From: Desulfopila inferna
Lineage (GTDB): Bacteria > Desulfobacterota > Desulfobulbia > Desulfobulbales > Desulfocapsaceae
Direction of reading: 5' to 3'
Assembly: GCF_016919005.1 (NCBI RefSeq)
Contig: NZ_JAFFQE010000005.1
Location: 62,001-126,000, forward strand
DNA length: 64,000 bases
The notes under the pieces were generated by a model. The model worked only from the letters and a program-made list of their open reading frames with translations. It did not search any database and was not told the DNA's origin. Positions 44,288-53,586 of the stretch are shown piece after piece. Every line of letters begins with the position of its first letter. The stretch's first letter is position 1. The position numbers and the translations under genes are program-made.

Positions 44288-45925
44288 TCAGGCGGCGAGA
44301 ATTCGCATGGCACTCTCGTTATTGGCATCGCTAATATGGACGATCCCGGTCTCCTGGGCCGTTTCCCTGTTGGCTGCAAAAAGATCATCGCGGCTTAACT
44401 GATCAATCCTGAACTTGCGCGCACCGGCCAGCAACTGCTGAATTCCGCAGCCCAGTTTATCGGCCATTGTCCACATTGCAATGGCGCCATAGGGAATATT
44501 CGCCATTTCCTTTTGACCTACTTTTTCCTGGACATCAAAATAGGAAGCGAAAATTTCCTCAGGCGAATTGCCAAGAGCGGCTATGGACTTCGGCAGGTTG
44601 TTCCAATTGCCGTTTACCTGCTCTTTTCTCTCAGGGTGAAGAACACCCTCTATATTTGCTCCGAGAAAACCGGGAATCATTATCCCTCTGCCCATACAGA
44701 TCAATTTTGTAAAGGGAGCTCCCAGCGCCAGACCCTTGAATATGCTGTCTTCAAGGGCAAATCCGCCGGCAAAGGAAAGATCAACAACCTTCTGTCCCTT
44801 TGCTGCCAGTATTGTGGCGTATTCATATGCCTTGGAGTGCAGGTTGATGGAGGGTACACCCCAGCTTTGCATCATATTCCAGGGGCTCATGCCGGTACCA
44901 CCACCCGAGCCGTCGATGGTAAGAAGATCAAGACCCGCATCTGAAGCGAATTTGATGGCCATGGCAAGCTCTTCCATACCGTAGGAACCTGTTTTCAGTG
45001 AAATACGATCAAATCCGAGGCTCCTCAGATATTCCACGGATTTCATGAAATCTTCCCGAACCATCTCGACGGTGCTGAGGTTTGTTGCCCCCAGGCGGCT
45101 ATGTCTGGCGAAGGATTTAATGGCCCCTTTGGCGAAAGCCTCTCTTACCTCAGGTAAGGCGGGGTTCGGATCAACCACATATCCTCTTTCTTTGAGGAAA
45201 ATAGCATAATCAAGGCTTGTCACCTGAATTTCGCCGCCAATGTTTTTTGCTCCCTGCCCCCATTTAAGCTCGATGATACATTTATTACCGTATCTTTCCG
45301 CAACATATTCGGCAACCCCATTGCGGGTATCTTCAACATTGAGCTGGACGATTATGGCACCGTATCCATCATAATAGCGCAGATAGGTATCAATCCTTCT
45401 ATCAAGCTCAGGCGCCTTTAGGATTTTACCGCCGCTGAGTGTAGATTCTTTATCGACTCCTACGACATTTTCACCAATGACAATGGGAATTCCGGTAAGT
45501 GCGCAGCCGATAGCAAAAGAATCCCAATACTTGGCTGCGATAAAAGTGGAACCAAGAGCACCGGTCATCAGGGGAAGCCTGCTTTTGGTCTTGATTGTAT
45601 TGCCGAATTCAGTAGCTAAATCGACATTTGGGAAAATACAATCGTCGGGATCGCTGGTCATTTGCTCGGAAAGTCCGCTCGAGCCGTAGGCATATCCCTG
45701 AATCCTCAGTGAGTTATAGGATACCCCGACATGGGTGTTGTTGTTAGCACCTGCCGTGACCAGTCCGAAATCACGGGGGTACAGAAGTTTCCGGCCTACC
45801 AGGCTCGATTTCCAGGTTTCACACTTTCCGGTGCAATCCGCCCGGCAAAGGGTACACAGTCCGGACTCCGCTGGATTTCCACGGTTTGCAGTTCCCAGAA
45901 CATCGTTAATTTTTTCAAAACGCAT
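44288..45925 (-). CDS. FMN-dependent glutamate-synthase-like protein (GltB-related)
   Basis: 545 residues. Resembles the FMN/2-oxoglutarate-binding domain of GltB (GSGGGTGMSPWNMMQSWGVPS; KTGSYGMEELAMAIKFASDAGLD; CIIELKWGQGAKNIGGE), without the glutamine amidotransferase domain. An N-terminal cysteine cluster (CTLCRADCTGKCE) may hold an Fe-S centre. Such stand-alone proteins occur in archaea and anaerobes and may work with separate partner subunits. RBS AAGGAGG. Its leader carries the ANTAR-type hexaloop hairpins, so it is probably controlled by the regulator encoded upstream. Whether it makes glutamate or another product cannot be said. Confidence 0.85.
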   Translation of the reverse strand: MRFEKINDVLGTANRGNPAESGLCTLCRADCTGKCETWKSSLVGRKLLYPRDFGLVTAGANNNTHVGVSYNSLRIQGYAYGSSGLSEQMTSDPDDCIFPNVDLATEFGNTIKTKSRLPLMTGALGSTFIAAKYWDSFAIGCALTGIPIVIGENVVGVDKESTLSGGKILKAPELDRRIDTYLRYYDGYGAIIVQLNVEDTRNGVAEYVAERYGNKCIIELKWGQGAKNIGGEIQVTSLDYAIFLKERGYVVDPNPALPEVREAFAKGAIKSFARHSRLGATNLSTVEMVREDFMKSVEYLRSLGFDRISLKTGSYGMEELAMAIKFASDAGLDLLTIDGSGGGTGMSPWNMMQSWGVPSINLHSKAYEYATILAAKGQKVVDLSFAGGFALEDSIFKGLALGAPFTKLICMGRGIMIPGFLGANIEGVLHPERKEQVNGNWNNLPKSIAALGNSPEEIFASYFDVQEKVGQKEMANIPYGAIAMWTMADKLGCGIQQLLAGARKFRIDQLSRDDLFAANRETAQETGIVHISDANNESAMRILAA

Positions 45926-45996
45926 ACAGCAACCTCCTTTTCAGATTCATTTTACCCTGGGAGCAGATCTTAACTTTGCAGGCTTTTCGAGCGGGC

Positions 45997-46039
45997 AAAA
46001 AAAAACATCTGTTCCCAAAAAATTGGAGAAAACAGACGT
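45997..46039 (-). terminator. Conditional terminator in the leader of the glutamate-synthase-like gene
   Basis: Minus strand ACGTCTGTT (46039-46031) pairs with AACAGATGT (46013-46005), followed by nine T (46005-45997). It is placed about 70 nt before the start codon. Its 5' arm shares 46033-46039 with the second hexaloop hairpin, so both cannot form together. Confidence 0.75.
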
Positions 46040-46078
46040 CTTTGTCTAAAAATGAGTTACCGCACGCCATTGTGCAGC
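46033..46078 (-). promoter_or_regulatory. Dual hexaloop ANTAR-target antiterminator
   Basis: Hairpin 1 (46078-46059): stem GCTGCAC/GTGCGGT (7 pairs with two G-U) and hexaloop AATGGC. Hairpin 2 (46048-46033): stem AGAC/GTCT plus a T-G pair and hexaloop AAAGAC. Both loops have A at position 1 and G at position 4, the rule for ANTAR binding sites, and hairpin 2 overlaps the terminator stem. A 10-nt linker separates them. This is the expected switch: ANTAR dimer binds, hairpin 2 is stabilised, the terminator cannot fold. Confidence 0.75.
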
Positions 46079-46096
46079 AGTTAATTTATAGATATT

Positions 46097-46125
46097 TTTT
46101 TAGTACAACTTAAAAGTTCTGTCAA
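46097..46125 (-). promoter_or_regulatory. Likely promoter of the leader
   Basis: TTGACA (minus strand, 46125-46120) is followed after 17 nt by TAAAAA (46102-46097), a weak -10. A start near 46090 would put hairpin 1 just inside the transcript. This gives the glutamate-synthase-like gene a promoter of its own in addition to read-through from the ANTAR gene. Confidence 0.45.
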
Positions 46126-46159
46126 GCAAAATATAGACGAACCCCGCAGCCACTAATGA

Positions 46160-46870
46160 TTAGAGCTCGTCGGCCAGTAGGATTGCCTCAGCTATCTCAA
46201 GCATGCTTTTTCGCGCATCCATGCTTCTCTTCTGCATCCAGCGGTAGGCCTCTTCGCCGCCCATGCTCCTTCTATTCATCAGGACCTCTTTGGCTCTTTC
46301 AATAACCTTTCTGGATTTTAACTCCTGTTCAATTATGTTGGTCCTGATAATCAGGTTAGTGTTATAGATGGCAACCGCCGCCTGATTGGCCACAGCCGTC
46401 AGCATATTGACATCGGTTTGTGTAAATTTGTATGGCTTGCTGGTAAAACAGTTCAAGACCCCGAGAACTTTACTTTCCTTGCCCTGAAGCGGCACGCTCA
46501 CCAGGGAAACCAGCCCCAGTTTTCCAGCCATATCCTTTTCCTTAAATCTCTCGTTCAAAAGCACATCATCTATAATTAAAGGCTTCTGCGTGGTGACGAC
46601 ATAGCCGACAACACCCTCATGCAGCTGCAGCTCACGGTCCTTGACATAGTCCGGATCAAAAGATTGAGTGGCCTTCAGCCTTACTACAGGAGGAGAGGTA
46701 TTTTCATCGACAAGCCAAAGCGAGCAGATCTCGACCCCTGTCACTTTGGCGGTAACCATAACAATCAGTTTAAAGAGATCCTCGAGAAAGAGATCCGAGG
46801 TAATCGCCTGGCTTATATCCACCAGCGCCTTAATATAATGGTCATACGTTTGTAAATTAGATTTTTCCAT
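46160..46870 (-). CDS. GAF-ANTAR RNA-binding antiterminator
   Basis: 236 residues. GAF sensor domain (about 15-165: LVDISQAITSDLFLEDLFKLIVMVTAKVTGVEICSLWLVDE ... VSVPLQGKESKVLGVLNCFTSKPYKFTQTDVNMLTAVANQAAVAI) linked by a coiled coil to a C-terminal ANTAR domain (about 185-236: SRKVIERAKEVLMNRRSMGGEEAYRWMQKRSMDARKSMLEIAEAIL). ANTAR dimers bind paired hexaloop RNA hairpins and stop termination. The target signature is found just downstream in front of the glutamate-synthase-like gene. The start ATG at 46870 is chosen for the family N-terminus. The signal bound by GAF is unknown. Confidence 0.9.
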   Translation of the reverse strand: MEKSNLQTYDHYIKALVDISQAITSDLFLEDLFKLIVMVTAKVTGVEICSLWLVDENTSPPVVRLKATQSFDPDYVKDRELQLHEGVVGYVVTTQKPLIIDDVLLNERFKEKDMAGKLGLVSLVSVPLQGKESKVLGVLNCFTSKPYKFTQTDVNMLTAVANQAAVAIYNTNLIIRTNIIEQELKSRKVIERAKEVLMNRRSMGGEEAYRWMQKRSMDARKSMLEIAEAILLADEL

Positions 46871-46995
46871 ACCGAATAAGCAAAAAATTGTGAAGATACT
46901 AAAGGGGAATACCACCGACGCCAATTTACCACCCTTAGATGATATTGGCAAAGACTAACTGCGGAGGGAAAACGATCAAAAAGTATAGCTCATGT

Positions 46996-47292
46996 TCAGA
47001 GGGCTTCTGAACTGCACGCCCCCCACTCTCCCATGCAGTGCGGCATGTGCTTGACTGGAATTTGGCTATCAAGCCATAAAAGTCCTTTCTGCGTAATAAG
47101 ATTGTACTGGAGATCGGGATCTGTCTCAATAACTCCCATTCCTTCCATGCTCTTGAGTACCTGTTTGGTCTCAGCCAGGCTTACATTCATCTGTCCGGCA
47201 ATGTCTGCAGAGGGGACAAGTTGAGGCTGGGAATTACTAAGGTTCTTAAAAAGAATGGTAAGAATATGGATTTTTTTGTTTTTCAAAGACAT
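46996..47292 (-). CDS. Hypothetical winged-helix-like protein
   Basis: 98 residues. The first 70 residues look like a winged helix-turn-helix (IHILTILFKNLSNSQPQLVPSADIAGQMNVSLAETKQVLKSMEGMGVIETDPDLQYNLITQKGLLWL), with a C-terminal tail rich in His, Cys and Met (VKHMPHCMGEWGACSSEAL) that could bind metal or thiols. Not assigned to a known regulator. It is upstream of the ANTAR gene on the same strand with a 125-bp gap. Confidence 0.7.
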   Translation of the reverse strand: MSLKNKKIHILTILFKNLSNSQPQLVPSADIAGQMNVSLAETKQVLKSMEGMGVIETDPDLQYNLITQKGLLWLDSQIPVKHMPHCMGEWGACSSEAL

Positions 47293-47586
47293 ACGCTACC
47301 CCTTTTTCGAGATGATCAAGCGGCTGCAAGCCTATATTCGGGCCTGACGAAATTTAACAAAGCTTGTAATGGCATTACAAGCGGTGATCTGTAAATTCTT
47401 GACAGAAATTGCTTAGCTCCAGTCCGCAGCACAACAGGATTCCAGGACCGAGCGGGCGTTTTCTGTCCATATTTCTTCAAACTCTATTTATTATATATTG
47501 AGATTTTCTTCAAACATAAAGTTATTTACAATTAAATAAAATCTCATAAATAAAGTGCAACTTAATTCTTTAAACCTGATTACCCC
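47293..47586. other. Upstream region, no gene seen
   Basis: 294 bp between the winged-helix gene and the MITE-like repeat. AT-rich, no credible frame. It probably holds the promoter of the minus-strand winged-helix and ANTAR genes. Confidence 0.3.
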
Positions 47587-47740
47587 TAGGAGTGTGTCGG
47601 AGAATTGCAATTTTCCTCAGATTAAGGCGCTTTTAGGAAATCAAGCACAGCCATATACTTAATATCGGAGTCTGCGCTTACCTGCGAGCATTGATTTTCT
47701 AAAAAAACAACGCCTTAGTGCTTTCTCCGACAGGCTCCTA
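47587..47740. repeat. MITE-like palindromic element (family B, complete)
   Basis: 154 bp with inverted ends TAGGAGTGTGTCGGAGAA and TTCTCCGACAGGCTCCTA (16 of 18 positions) and inner inverted blocks (AAGGCG...TAGGAAATCAA against TTGATTTTCTA...CGCCTT). No coding capacity. Same family as the half element at 4649. It has the layout of a non-autonomous transposable element; the flanking TA could be a target duplication, but that is not certain. Confidence 0.75.
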
Positions 47741-47879
47741 TTCCTTAGCTCAAGGTCGGAGACTACTCTAGGGCCTGCCGATGTAAAGAGCGGTCCCTCC
47801 CGTGCTATGCTGAGTTTCTGGAGTAATCAGGATTTTAAATTATGGCGACAAGGATAGCACTCGTTTATAACGATTCTAT

Positions 47880-49466
47880 TTATTCAGCTGCAATTTCAGC
47901 CTGATAGAGTTCAGGATATTCTCTCAGAAAGCGCAGCCACTCTTTGTCCATTTGCGAAGTTGCTGCTGCCTTTCCTCGAGTTACCTGGAAAAAATGCTCC
48001 TGTTCGGGAAAAATGGGCTTGAGCCTACCCGCAGTGACAGCCATAAAATACCTGCCAACCGAGCCGATAGAGTATTGGCCGACCGGACTATAATCCTCCG
48101 GCAAATTCAGATTGTATCCACCGCTTTGGAGTATTGCGAGATGGTCCGCAGGAAAAATGTTTTTTATCCGGTTCATTCTGGTAAGGACAAGCCGTATCAT
48201 TTCCTGGTTCTCAAGAATGGCCGTGTGGTTATCATTGAACCCGAACTGCTCACTGGATTCCTGTTGAGCGGGGTGATGCAATTGACTGGAGAGGGGCACC
48301 ACCCCATCGCTGTTTTCACCTATTTTCCAGGTATCAGGGTTGTGGTATGCATAAATGAGCAGATGATGCACGGACTTCGGCAATGGCTTGCGATAAAGCT
48401 CTCTGATAAAACTATTGTTGGGATTGACATCCCGCCATGCCGGCAAAACCATCAAACCATGTTTTACCGCTGAAGCGACTGCCGGATGACCTCCCCAGGG
48501 ACTGGCGATGCTGACGAATAATTCTATTACATTTTCACACGGACTCTCGCCGCACTTATTCAAGGCCTCCCGCACAATAAGCCCCCCCATGCTGTGCGCC
48601 ACTACGACCACAGGCATCTTATGGAGAGGGATGGTTTTCCCGGAGAGAAAAACTGTGTAGAAGAAATCAGCCAGCTGGTTTAAGTCGCCGCCTGAGGGAT
48701 AATAAAAAAGCCAGGGTTTATAACGGGTTCTATCCAGTTGCTCAAGAATCGGCGCAAATACCCTGGAACTACCTCCTATTCCATGCACGAAAATGACAGG
48801 GATTTTATATCCCTGATCCTCTTCCAGTGCATAGAACATGGTAGGCGCCGTCTCCAGAAATGAAGCAGGATCATACATACCTAACACTGCAATCTCTTCA
48901 TCGAATATGGGATCATCGAGAGCGCGAATTGCCCCGGCAGGGTAAAAAAGGGACCTTTCCAGTTCTGGTCTTTCGGGTATGGGAAAGGGTACAACCCACT
49001 CCAATGTCTCTGCCTCTACTAATGGAATATTGACTTGGCTTAAAACCTTTTCCGGTGCCGATTCTTTACTGAGAGTGATCGATCTTCGACCTACTATTTC
49101 GGATTTTGAGAACATATTATCCGCATCAATATCGGCAAGGGCCAGTAATGTATATTCACCCTCCGGCAGGTTCAAACCAAAATATGTTCCGGCACCTGCA
49201 TGAAAAAGTATGTCTACACATTCATTCTCCTTGAATTTATTCGAGTAGGCCGCTACAGCCAAATTCGCTTCGGAGTATCGAACCGATGCGTCAATGGTTT
49301 TGCCGAAAAGAAAAAAAGTGTCCCGGTCAATCATATGTTTGACATTCACCTGTCCTGGTTCTGCACTTTGAATACGTGCATATTCAGCCTGGATGAGAGA
49401 ATACTTCAGGTACGAACAGGAACATAGGGGCACAATCAACAGCAGGCAGATGAATGGATTTTTCAT
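47880..49466 (-). CDS. Lipoprotein alpha/beta hydrolase (lipase-like)
   Basis: 528 residues. Signal with a lipobox-like stretch (LLLIVPLCSCSY) gives a likely lipid anchor at Cys near residue 16. The N-terminal 190 residues are a beta-rich domain with no family match. The alpha/beta hydrolase domain (about 220-420) has IPVIFVHGIGGSSRVF, the nucleophile motif VVAHSMGGLIVREAL (Gly-His-Ser-like elbow AHSMGG) and a later SDGVVPLSSQLHH with the Asp and His. Likely an outer-membrane or periplasmic lipase/esterase. The ATG at 49466 is preferred over an upstream TTG. Confidence 0.83.
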   Translation of the reverse strand: MKNPFICLLLIVPLCSCSYLKYSLIQAEYARIQSAEPGQVNVKHMIDRDTFFLFGKTIDASVRYSEANLAVAAYSNKFKENECVDILFHAGAGTYFGLNLPEGEYTLLALADIDADNMFSKSEIVGRRSITLSKESAPEKVLSQVNIPLVEAETLEWVVPFPIPERPELERSLFYPAGAIRALDDPIFDEEIAVLGMYDPASFLETAPTMFYALEEDQGYKIPVIFVHGIGGSSRVFAPILEQLDRTRYKPWLFYYPSGGDLNQLADFFYTVFLSGKTIPLHKMPVVVVAHSMGGLIVREALNKCGESPCENVIELFVSIASPWGGHPAVASAVKHGLMVLPAWRDVNPNNSFIRELYRKPLPKSVHHLLIYAYHNPDTWKIGENSDGVVPLSSQLHHPAQQESSEQFGFNDNHTAILENQEMIRLVLTRMNRIKNIFPADHLAILQSGGYNLNLPEDYSPVGQYSIGSVGRYFMAVTAGRLKPIFPEQEHFFQVTRGKAAATSQMDKEWLRFLREYPELYQAEIAAE

Positions 49467-49484
49467 TGTCAGCAACTCTCGCAA

Positions 49485-49986
49485 AAATCACCCAATGAAC
49501 TGTAATAGACTGTAATATTTTTCAAAAGCTTTTGCAGGTGTCCATCTTCACTTTCTTATGCAACTTTCCTGCCTCCTTCCTAACTTTAAATTGACTTACC
49601 CAGCATGTCTCTTTTCATAATACAAACTCCAGGCAGATTGCAAAAATATCGAACCAGTGAACTGAAGGTAGCAGCACAATAACAAACAGATCAGTCCGAA
49701 AAAGAAGGACATCTCGTCCTATATAATGAGACAGAAAATGGATATAAAACCAAGATTGCCCGATTACAATATTGATTGTATCTGTTATGCCGTCGACACA
49801 AGCACAATCTGAATGGAATCTTCGCTCCACTTCTCCTGGCATGAAAATTGCTGAAAATTACTAATTTTACCGATTCTTCCAAGAAGGGTGTAAGAGTTGT
49901 TTTTCAAAAGAAAAACGACTTCCAGGCACTACCTATCCTGTCACTTCGGATCAACGCGAACCGGATAAAAAATGGGAGGAAATCAC
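49485..49986. other. Intergenic region upstream of PFOR
   Basis: 502 bp, AT-rich, no supported gene. It contains the hairpin at 49896-49919 and must carry the PFOR promoter. Confidence 0.35.
49896..49919. promoter_or_regulatory. Hairpin in PFOR upstream region
   Basis: GTTGTTTTTC and GAAAAACGAC (10-nt arms, loop AAAA), with one mismatched position, about 70 bp before the PFOR start. It could be an operator or leader hairpin. Confidence 0.4.
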
Positions 49987-52900
49987 ATGGAATCCCCGTC
50001 TCCACGACGAATGATAACAGTTGACGCCAATGAGGCAGTGGCAGCAGTAGCGTACCATTTAAGCGAAGTGATCGCCATCTATCCCATCACTCCCTCCTCT
50101 CCCATGGGAGAGCACGTTGATGAATGGTCGGTAAAAGGAGACAGGAATATCTGGGGCACTGTCCCGCTGGTTTCACAAATGCAGTCGGAAGCCGGAGTTG
50201 CAGGCGCCGTTCACGGCAGCCTGCAGGCGGGATCCCTTTGTACCACATTTACCGCATCCCAGGGGCTCCTGCTGATGATCCCCAACATGTATAAGATTGC
50301 CGGTGAGCTTACCCCTTTTGCTATGCATGTAACAGCCCGAACTATTGCCACCCATGCCCTGTCTATCTTCGGAGATCATTCCGACGTCATGGCCTGCCGG
50401 CAGACGGGCTTTGCCATGCTGGCGTCCAGTTCGGTTCAGGAGGCCCAGGATATGGCGGCGATCGCCCACAGTGCCACACTGCGCTCACGAATCCCCTTTC
50501 TCCATTTCTTTGACGGTTTTCGGACCTCCCATGAAGTAAACAAAATTGAGGAGTTGATTACAGAGGAGATCCGCCAAATGGTCGATGACGACCAGGTCCG
50601 GGCTCATCGCCAACGTGCCTTGAATCCCGACGGGCCGTTGATACGTGGAACCGCTCAAAATCCGGACACTTTTTTTCAGGGACGAGAAGCATCAAACCCC
50701 TTCTACCTCGAATGTCCCGGAATTGTCCGTGAAACCATGAAGCAGTTCGGCAAGATAACCGGCAGAAGTTATGATTTGTTCGAATATGTGGGCGATCCGC
50801 AGGCTGAGCAGGTAATAGTCATAATGGGTTCAGGGGCCGAAACCGTAGAGGAAACGGTAAAACGGCTCAATAACCGGGGCGACAAAGTAGGCATGATAAA
50901 GGTCCGCCTCTTCCGGCCTTTTGCAATCGATCATTTTGTCGATATCCTGCCCGAATCGGTTAACTCCATTGCGGTTCTGGACAGAACCAAAGAGCCCGGA
51001 GCCATCGGCGAACCGCTCTACAAGGATGTGGTTGCGGCAATCTGGGAAACAGGACGGCAGCACAAATCCCCTCTGAACGTTATCGGCGGGCGTTACGGCC
51101 TCTCCTCCAAGGAGTTTACCCCGGCCATGGTCAAAGCTGTCTTTGAAGAACTGGGCCGCAAAGAACCCCTGATCCACTTTACCGTCGGCATCGAGGATGA
51201 TGTCACCAGCCTCTCACTGCCGTACGACGATGAATTCGAGATCGAAGACCGGGAAGCGGTCCGAGCCCTCTTCTTCGGCCTCGGTTCAGACGGCACCGTC
51301 GGCGCCAACAAGAATTCGATCAAGATCATTGGCGAAGATACTCCCAATCATGCCCAGGGCTATTTTGTCTATGACTCGAAAAAATCCGGTAGTGTCACCG
51401 TCAGTCATCTTCGCTTCGGCCCCAGTCCCATTCGCGCCCCTTACCTCATCCAGCGCGCCAGTTTCATCGCCTGCCACCAGTTCGGTTTCCTCGAACGCAT
51501 ACCCATGCTCGATCGTGCGGAACAGGAAGCGGTTTTTCTTCTTAACGCACCCTACGGTCCCGATGAAGTATGGGAGAAACTTCCCCTGGAAGTACAAATG
51601 GAGATTATCGACAAGAAACTAAGCTTTTATGTCATCGACGCCTATGACGTTGCCGATAAAACCGGCATGGGCGTGCGCATTAACACTATTATGCAAACCT
51701 GTTTTTTTGCTATTTCGGGAATCCTCCCCCGGGAGGAGGCGATCGGCAAGATCAAGGATGCAATCCGTAAGAGCTATGAAAAGAAAGGAGAAGAGATTGT
51801 CAGACGTAATTTCAAGGCGGTGGATGACACCCTGGCAAATCTGCACCAGATTAAGGTGCCGGCTGAGGCTGCTTCAGAGATCCACATGCGCCCGGTGGTG
51901 CCGGAAGAGGCTCCCGAATTTGTGCAGAGGATCACTGCCCATATCATGGCCGGCAAGGGAGATCAGCTCCCGGTCTCGGCCTTTCCCGTAGACGGTACCT
52001 GGCCGGTAAGCACTACCAGGTGGGAAAAGAGGAACATTGCCCTGCAAATTCCCATCTGGGCCCCCCAGGTCTGCATCCAGTGCGGGAAGTGCTCCTTTGT
52101 CTGCCCGCATGCGACCATCCGCACCAGGGCCTACGATCCTTTGCGGCTCGAAGATGCTCCCGAGGGGTTCCGTCATGTAGATGCGAGGGGCAGTGAACTG
52201 AAAGGAATGAAATACACCGTCCAGGTGGCGCCCGAAGACTGCACCGGCTGCCGTCTCTGCGTCATGGTCTGTCCGGGGAAGGACAAGTCTAATCCGCGGC
52301 GCCGGGCCATCAACATGGAACCACGACTCGATCACCTGGAGACGGAGAAGGAAAACTACCGGTTTTTCCTGAATCTGCCTGAGGTTAACCGGTCTTCCCT
52401 GAAGATGAATGTCAAAAACTCGCAGTTGCTCAAACCGCTGTTTGAGTATTCCGGATGCTGCGCCGGCTGTGGCGAGACCCAGTACATTAAGCTGCTGACT
52501 CAGCTGTTTGGAGAGCGGGCGCTTATAGCCAATGCTACCGGCTGTTCCTCGATTTACGGCGGCAACCTGCCCACCACCCCCTACACCACCGGGAGCAGCG
52601 GCCGCGGCCCGTCCTGGTCCAACTCCCTCTTCGAGGATAACGCCGAATTCGGTTTAGGTTTCCGGCTCTCCCTCGATAAGCAGAAAGTTCAGGCCGAAGA
52701 ACTGCTAAGCAGACTTGCCACGCAATTAGAGGAAGGACTGGCCGAGCAAATTCTGACCGCATCCCAGCTGGGTGAACGGCAGATAGAAGACCAGCGCGAG
52801 CATATCATGGAATTGCGAAAACAGCTTGAGAAGATTGATTCCGCCCAGGCCCGCGAACTTTTGGCCCTCATTGAAAATCTGATAAAAAAATCGGTATGGA

Positions 52901-53559
52901 TTGTGGGAGGCGACGGCTGGGCTTATGATATCGGCTATGGCGGGCTTGATCATGTACTGTCCCTGGGCCGGGACATCAATGTGCTGGTTCTGGATACGGA
53001 GATGTATTCCAACACCGGCGGTCAGCAGTCCAAAGCCACTCCACTGGGTGCTGCAGCAAAGTTCGCCGCAATCGGCAAGTCCATCGCCAAAAAGGAACTG
53101 GGACTCATGGCCATGACCTACGGCGGCATCTATGTCGGCAGGGTCGCCTTCGGCGCCAACGACAATCACACGGTCAAGGTATTCGAAGAGGCGGAGTCCT
53201 TTCCCGGAGCTTCACTCATCATCGCCTACAGCCACTGTATCGGCCAGGGATTCGATCTGGCTTATGGTGCCAGGCAGCAGAAACTGGCGGTGGACTCGGG
53301 CTACTGGCCGCTGTACCGCTACGATCCACGAAAATCCGCTGTCGGGGAAAACCCCTTTATTCTTGATTCCGGGGCTCCAAAAATCCCACTCAGGGAGTAT
53401 ATCTACAATGAAACCCGTTATCGGATGCTTGAAAAAATAGACCCCGAACGGGCCAAGATGCTGCTCAGCAGTGCCCAGTCCACAGTGGATCAGCGCTATG
53501 ATCTCTATAATCAACTGGCAGGACTTAAGCCGCAGTATACCTATTCGCCGCATAAATAG
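49987..53559 (+). CDS. nifJ: Pyruvate:ferredoxin (flavodoxin) oxidoreductase, one-chain
   Basis: 1190 residues, the usual size. Oxidises pyruvate with CoA to acetyl-CoA, CO2 and reduced ferredoxin, the central reaction of anaerobic pyruvate use. Domains: alpha (PITPSSPMGEHVDEW), beta/gamma (51400 region, GDLxxx-type), two 4Fe-4S clusters (CIQCGKCSFVCPHATIR and CTGCRLCVMVCPG), and the TPP domain with a third cluster CCAGCGETQYIKLLTQLFGERALIANATGCSSIYGGNLPTTPY. The ATG at 49987 has a GGAGG site 6 nt upstream; an in-frame ATG at 49972 overlaps that site. The dihydroorotate-dehydrogenase-like gene is downstream. Confidence 0.96.
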   Translation: MESPSPRRMITVDANEAVAAVAYHLSEVIAIYPITPSSPMGEHVDEWSVKGDRNIWGTVPLVSQMQSEAGVAGAVHGSLQAGSLCTTFTASQGLLLMIPNMYKIAGELTPFAMHVTARTIATHALSIFGDHSDVMACRQTGFAMLASSSVQEAQDMAAIAHSATLRSRIPFLHFFDGFRTSHEVNKIEELITEEIRQMVDDDQVRAHRQRALNPDGPLIRGTAQNPDTFFQGREASNPFYLECPGIVRETMKQFGKITGRSYDLFEYVGDPQAEQVIVIMGSGAETVEETVKRLNNRGDKVGMIKVRLFRPFAIDHFVDILPESVNSIAVLDRTKEPGAIGEPLYKDVVAAIWETGRQHKSPLNVIGGRYGLSSKEFTPAMVKAVFEELGRKEPLIHFTVGIEDDVTSLSLPYDDEFEIEDREAVRALFFGLGSDGTVGANKNSIKIIGEDTPNHAQGYFVYDSKKSGSVTVSHLRFGPSPIRAPYLIQRASFIACHQFGFLERIPMLDRAEQEAVFLLNAPYGPDEVWEKLPLEVQMEIIDKKLSFYVIDAYDVADKTGMGVRINTIMQTCFFAISGILPREEAIGKIKDAIRKSYEKKGEEIVRRNFKAVDDTLANLHQIKVPAEAASEIHMRPVVPEEAPEFVQRITAHIMAGKGDQLPVSAFPVDGTWPVSTTRWEKRNIALQIPIWAPQVCIQCGKCSFVCPHATIRTRAYDPLRLEDAPEGFRHVDARGSELKGMKYTVQVAPEDCTGCRLCVMVCPGKDKSNPRRRAINMEPRLDHLETEKENYRFFLNLPEVNRSSLKMNVKNSQLLKPLFEYSGCCAGCGETQYIKLLTQLFGERALIANATGCSSIYGGNLPTTPYTTGSSGRGPSWSNSLFEDNAEFGLGFRLSLDKQKVQAEELLSRLATQLEEGLAEQILTASQLGERQIEDQREHIMELRKQLEKIDSAQARELLALIENLIKKSVWIVGGDGWAYDIGYGGLDHVLSLGRDINVLVLDTEMYSNTGGQQSKATPLGAAAKFAAIGKSIAKKELGLMAMTYGGIYVGRVAFGANDNHTVKVFEEAESFPGASLIIAYSHCIGQGFDLAYGARQQKLAVDSGYWPLYRYDPRKSAVGENPFILDSGAPKIPLREYIYNETRYRMLEKIDPERAKMLLSSAQSTVDQRYDLYNQLAGLKPQYTYSPHK

Positions 53560-53586
53560 AATTTGCTTCAGCCCAAGGAGATTGCC

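Noticed and set aside
51874-52335. 153-codon minus-strand frame opposite PFOR
   Set aside because: Shadow of the ferredoxin-domain coding sequence of nifJ.
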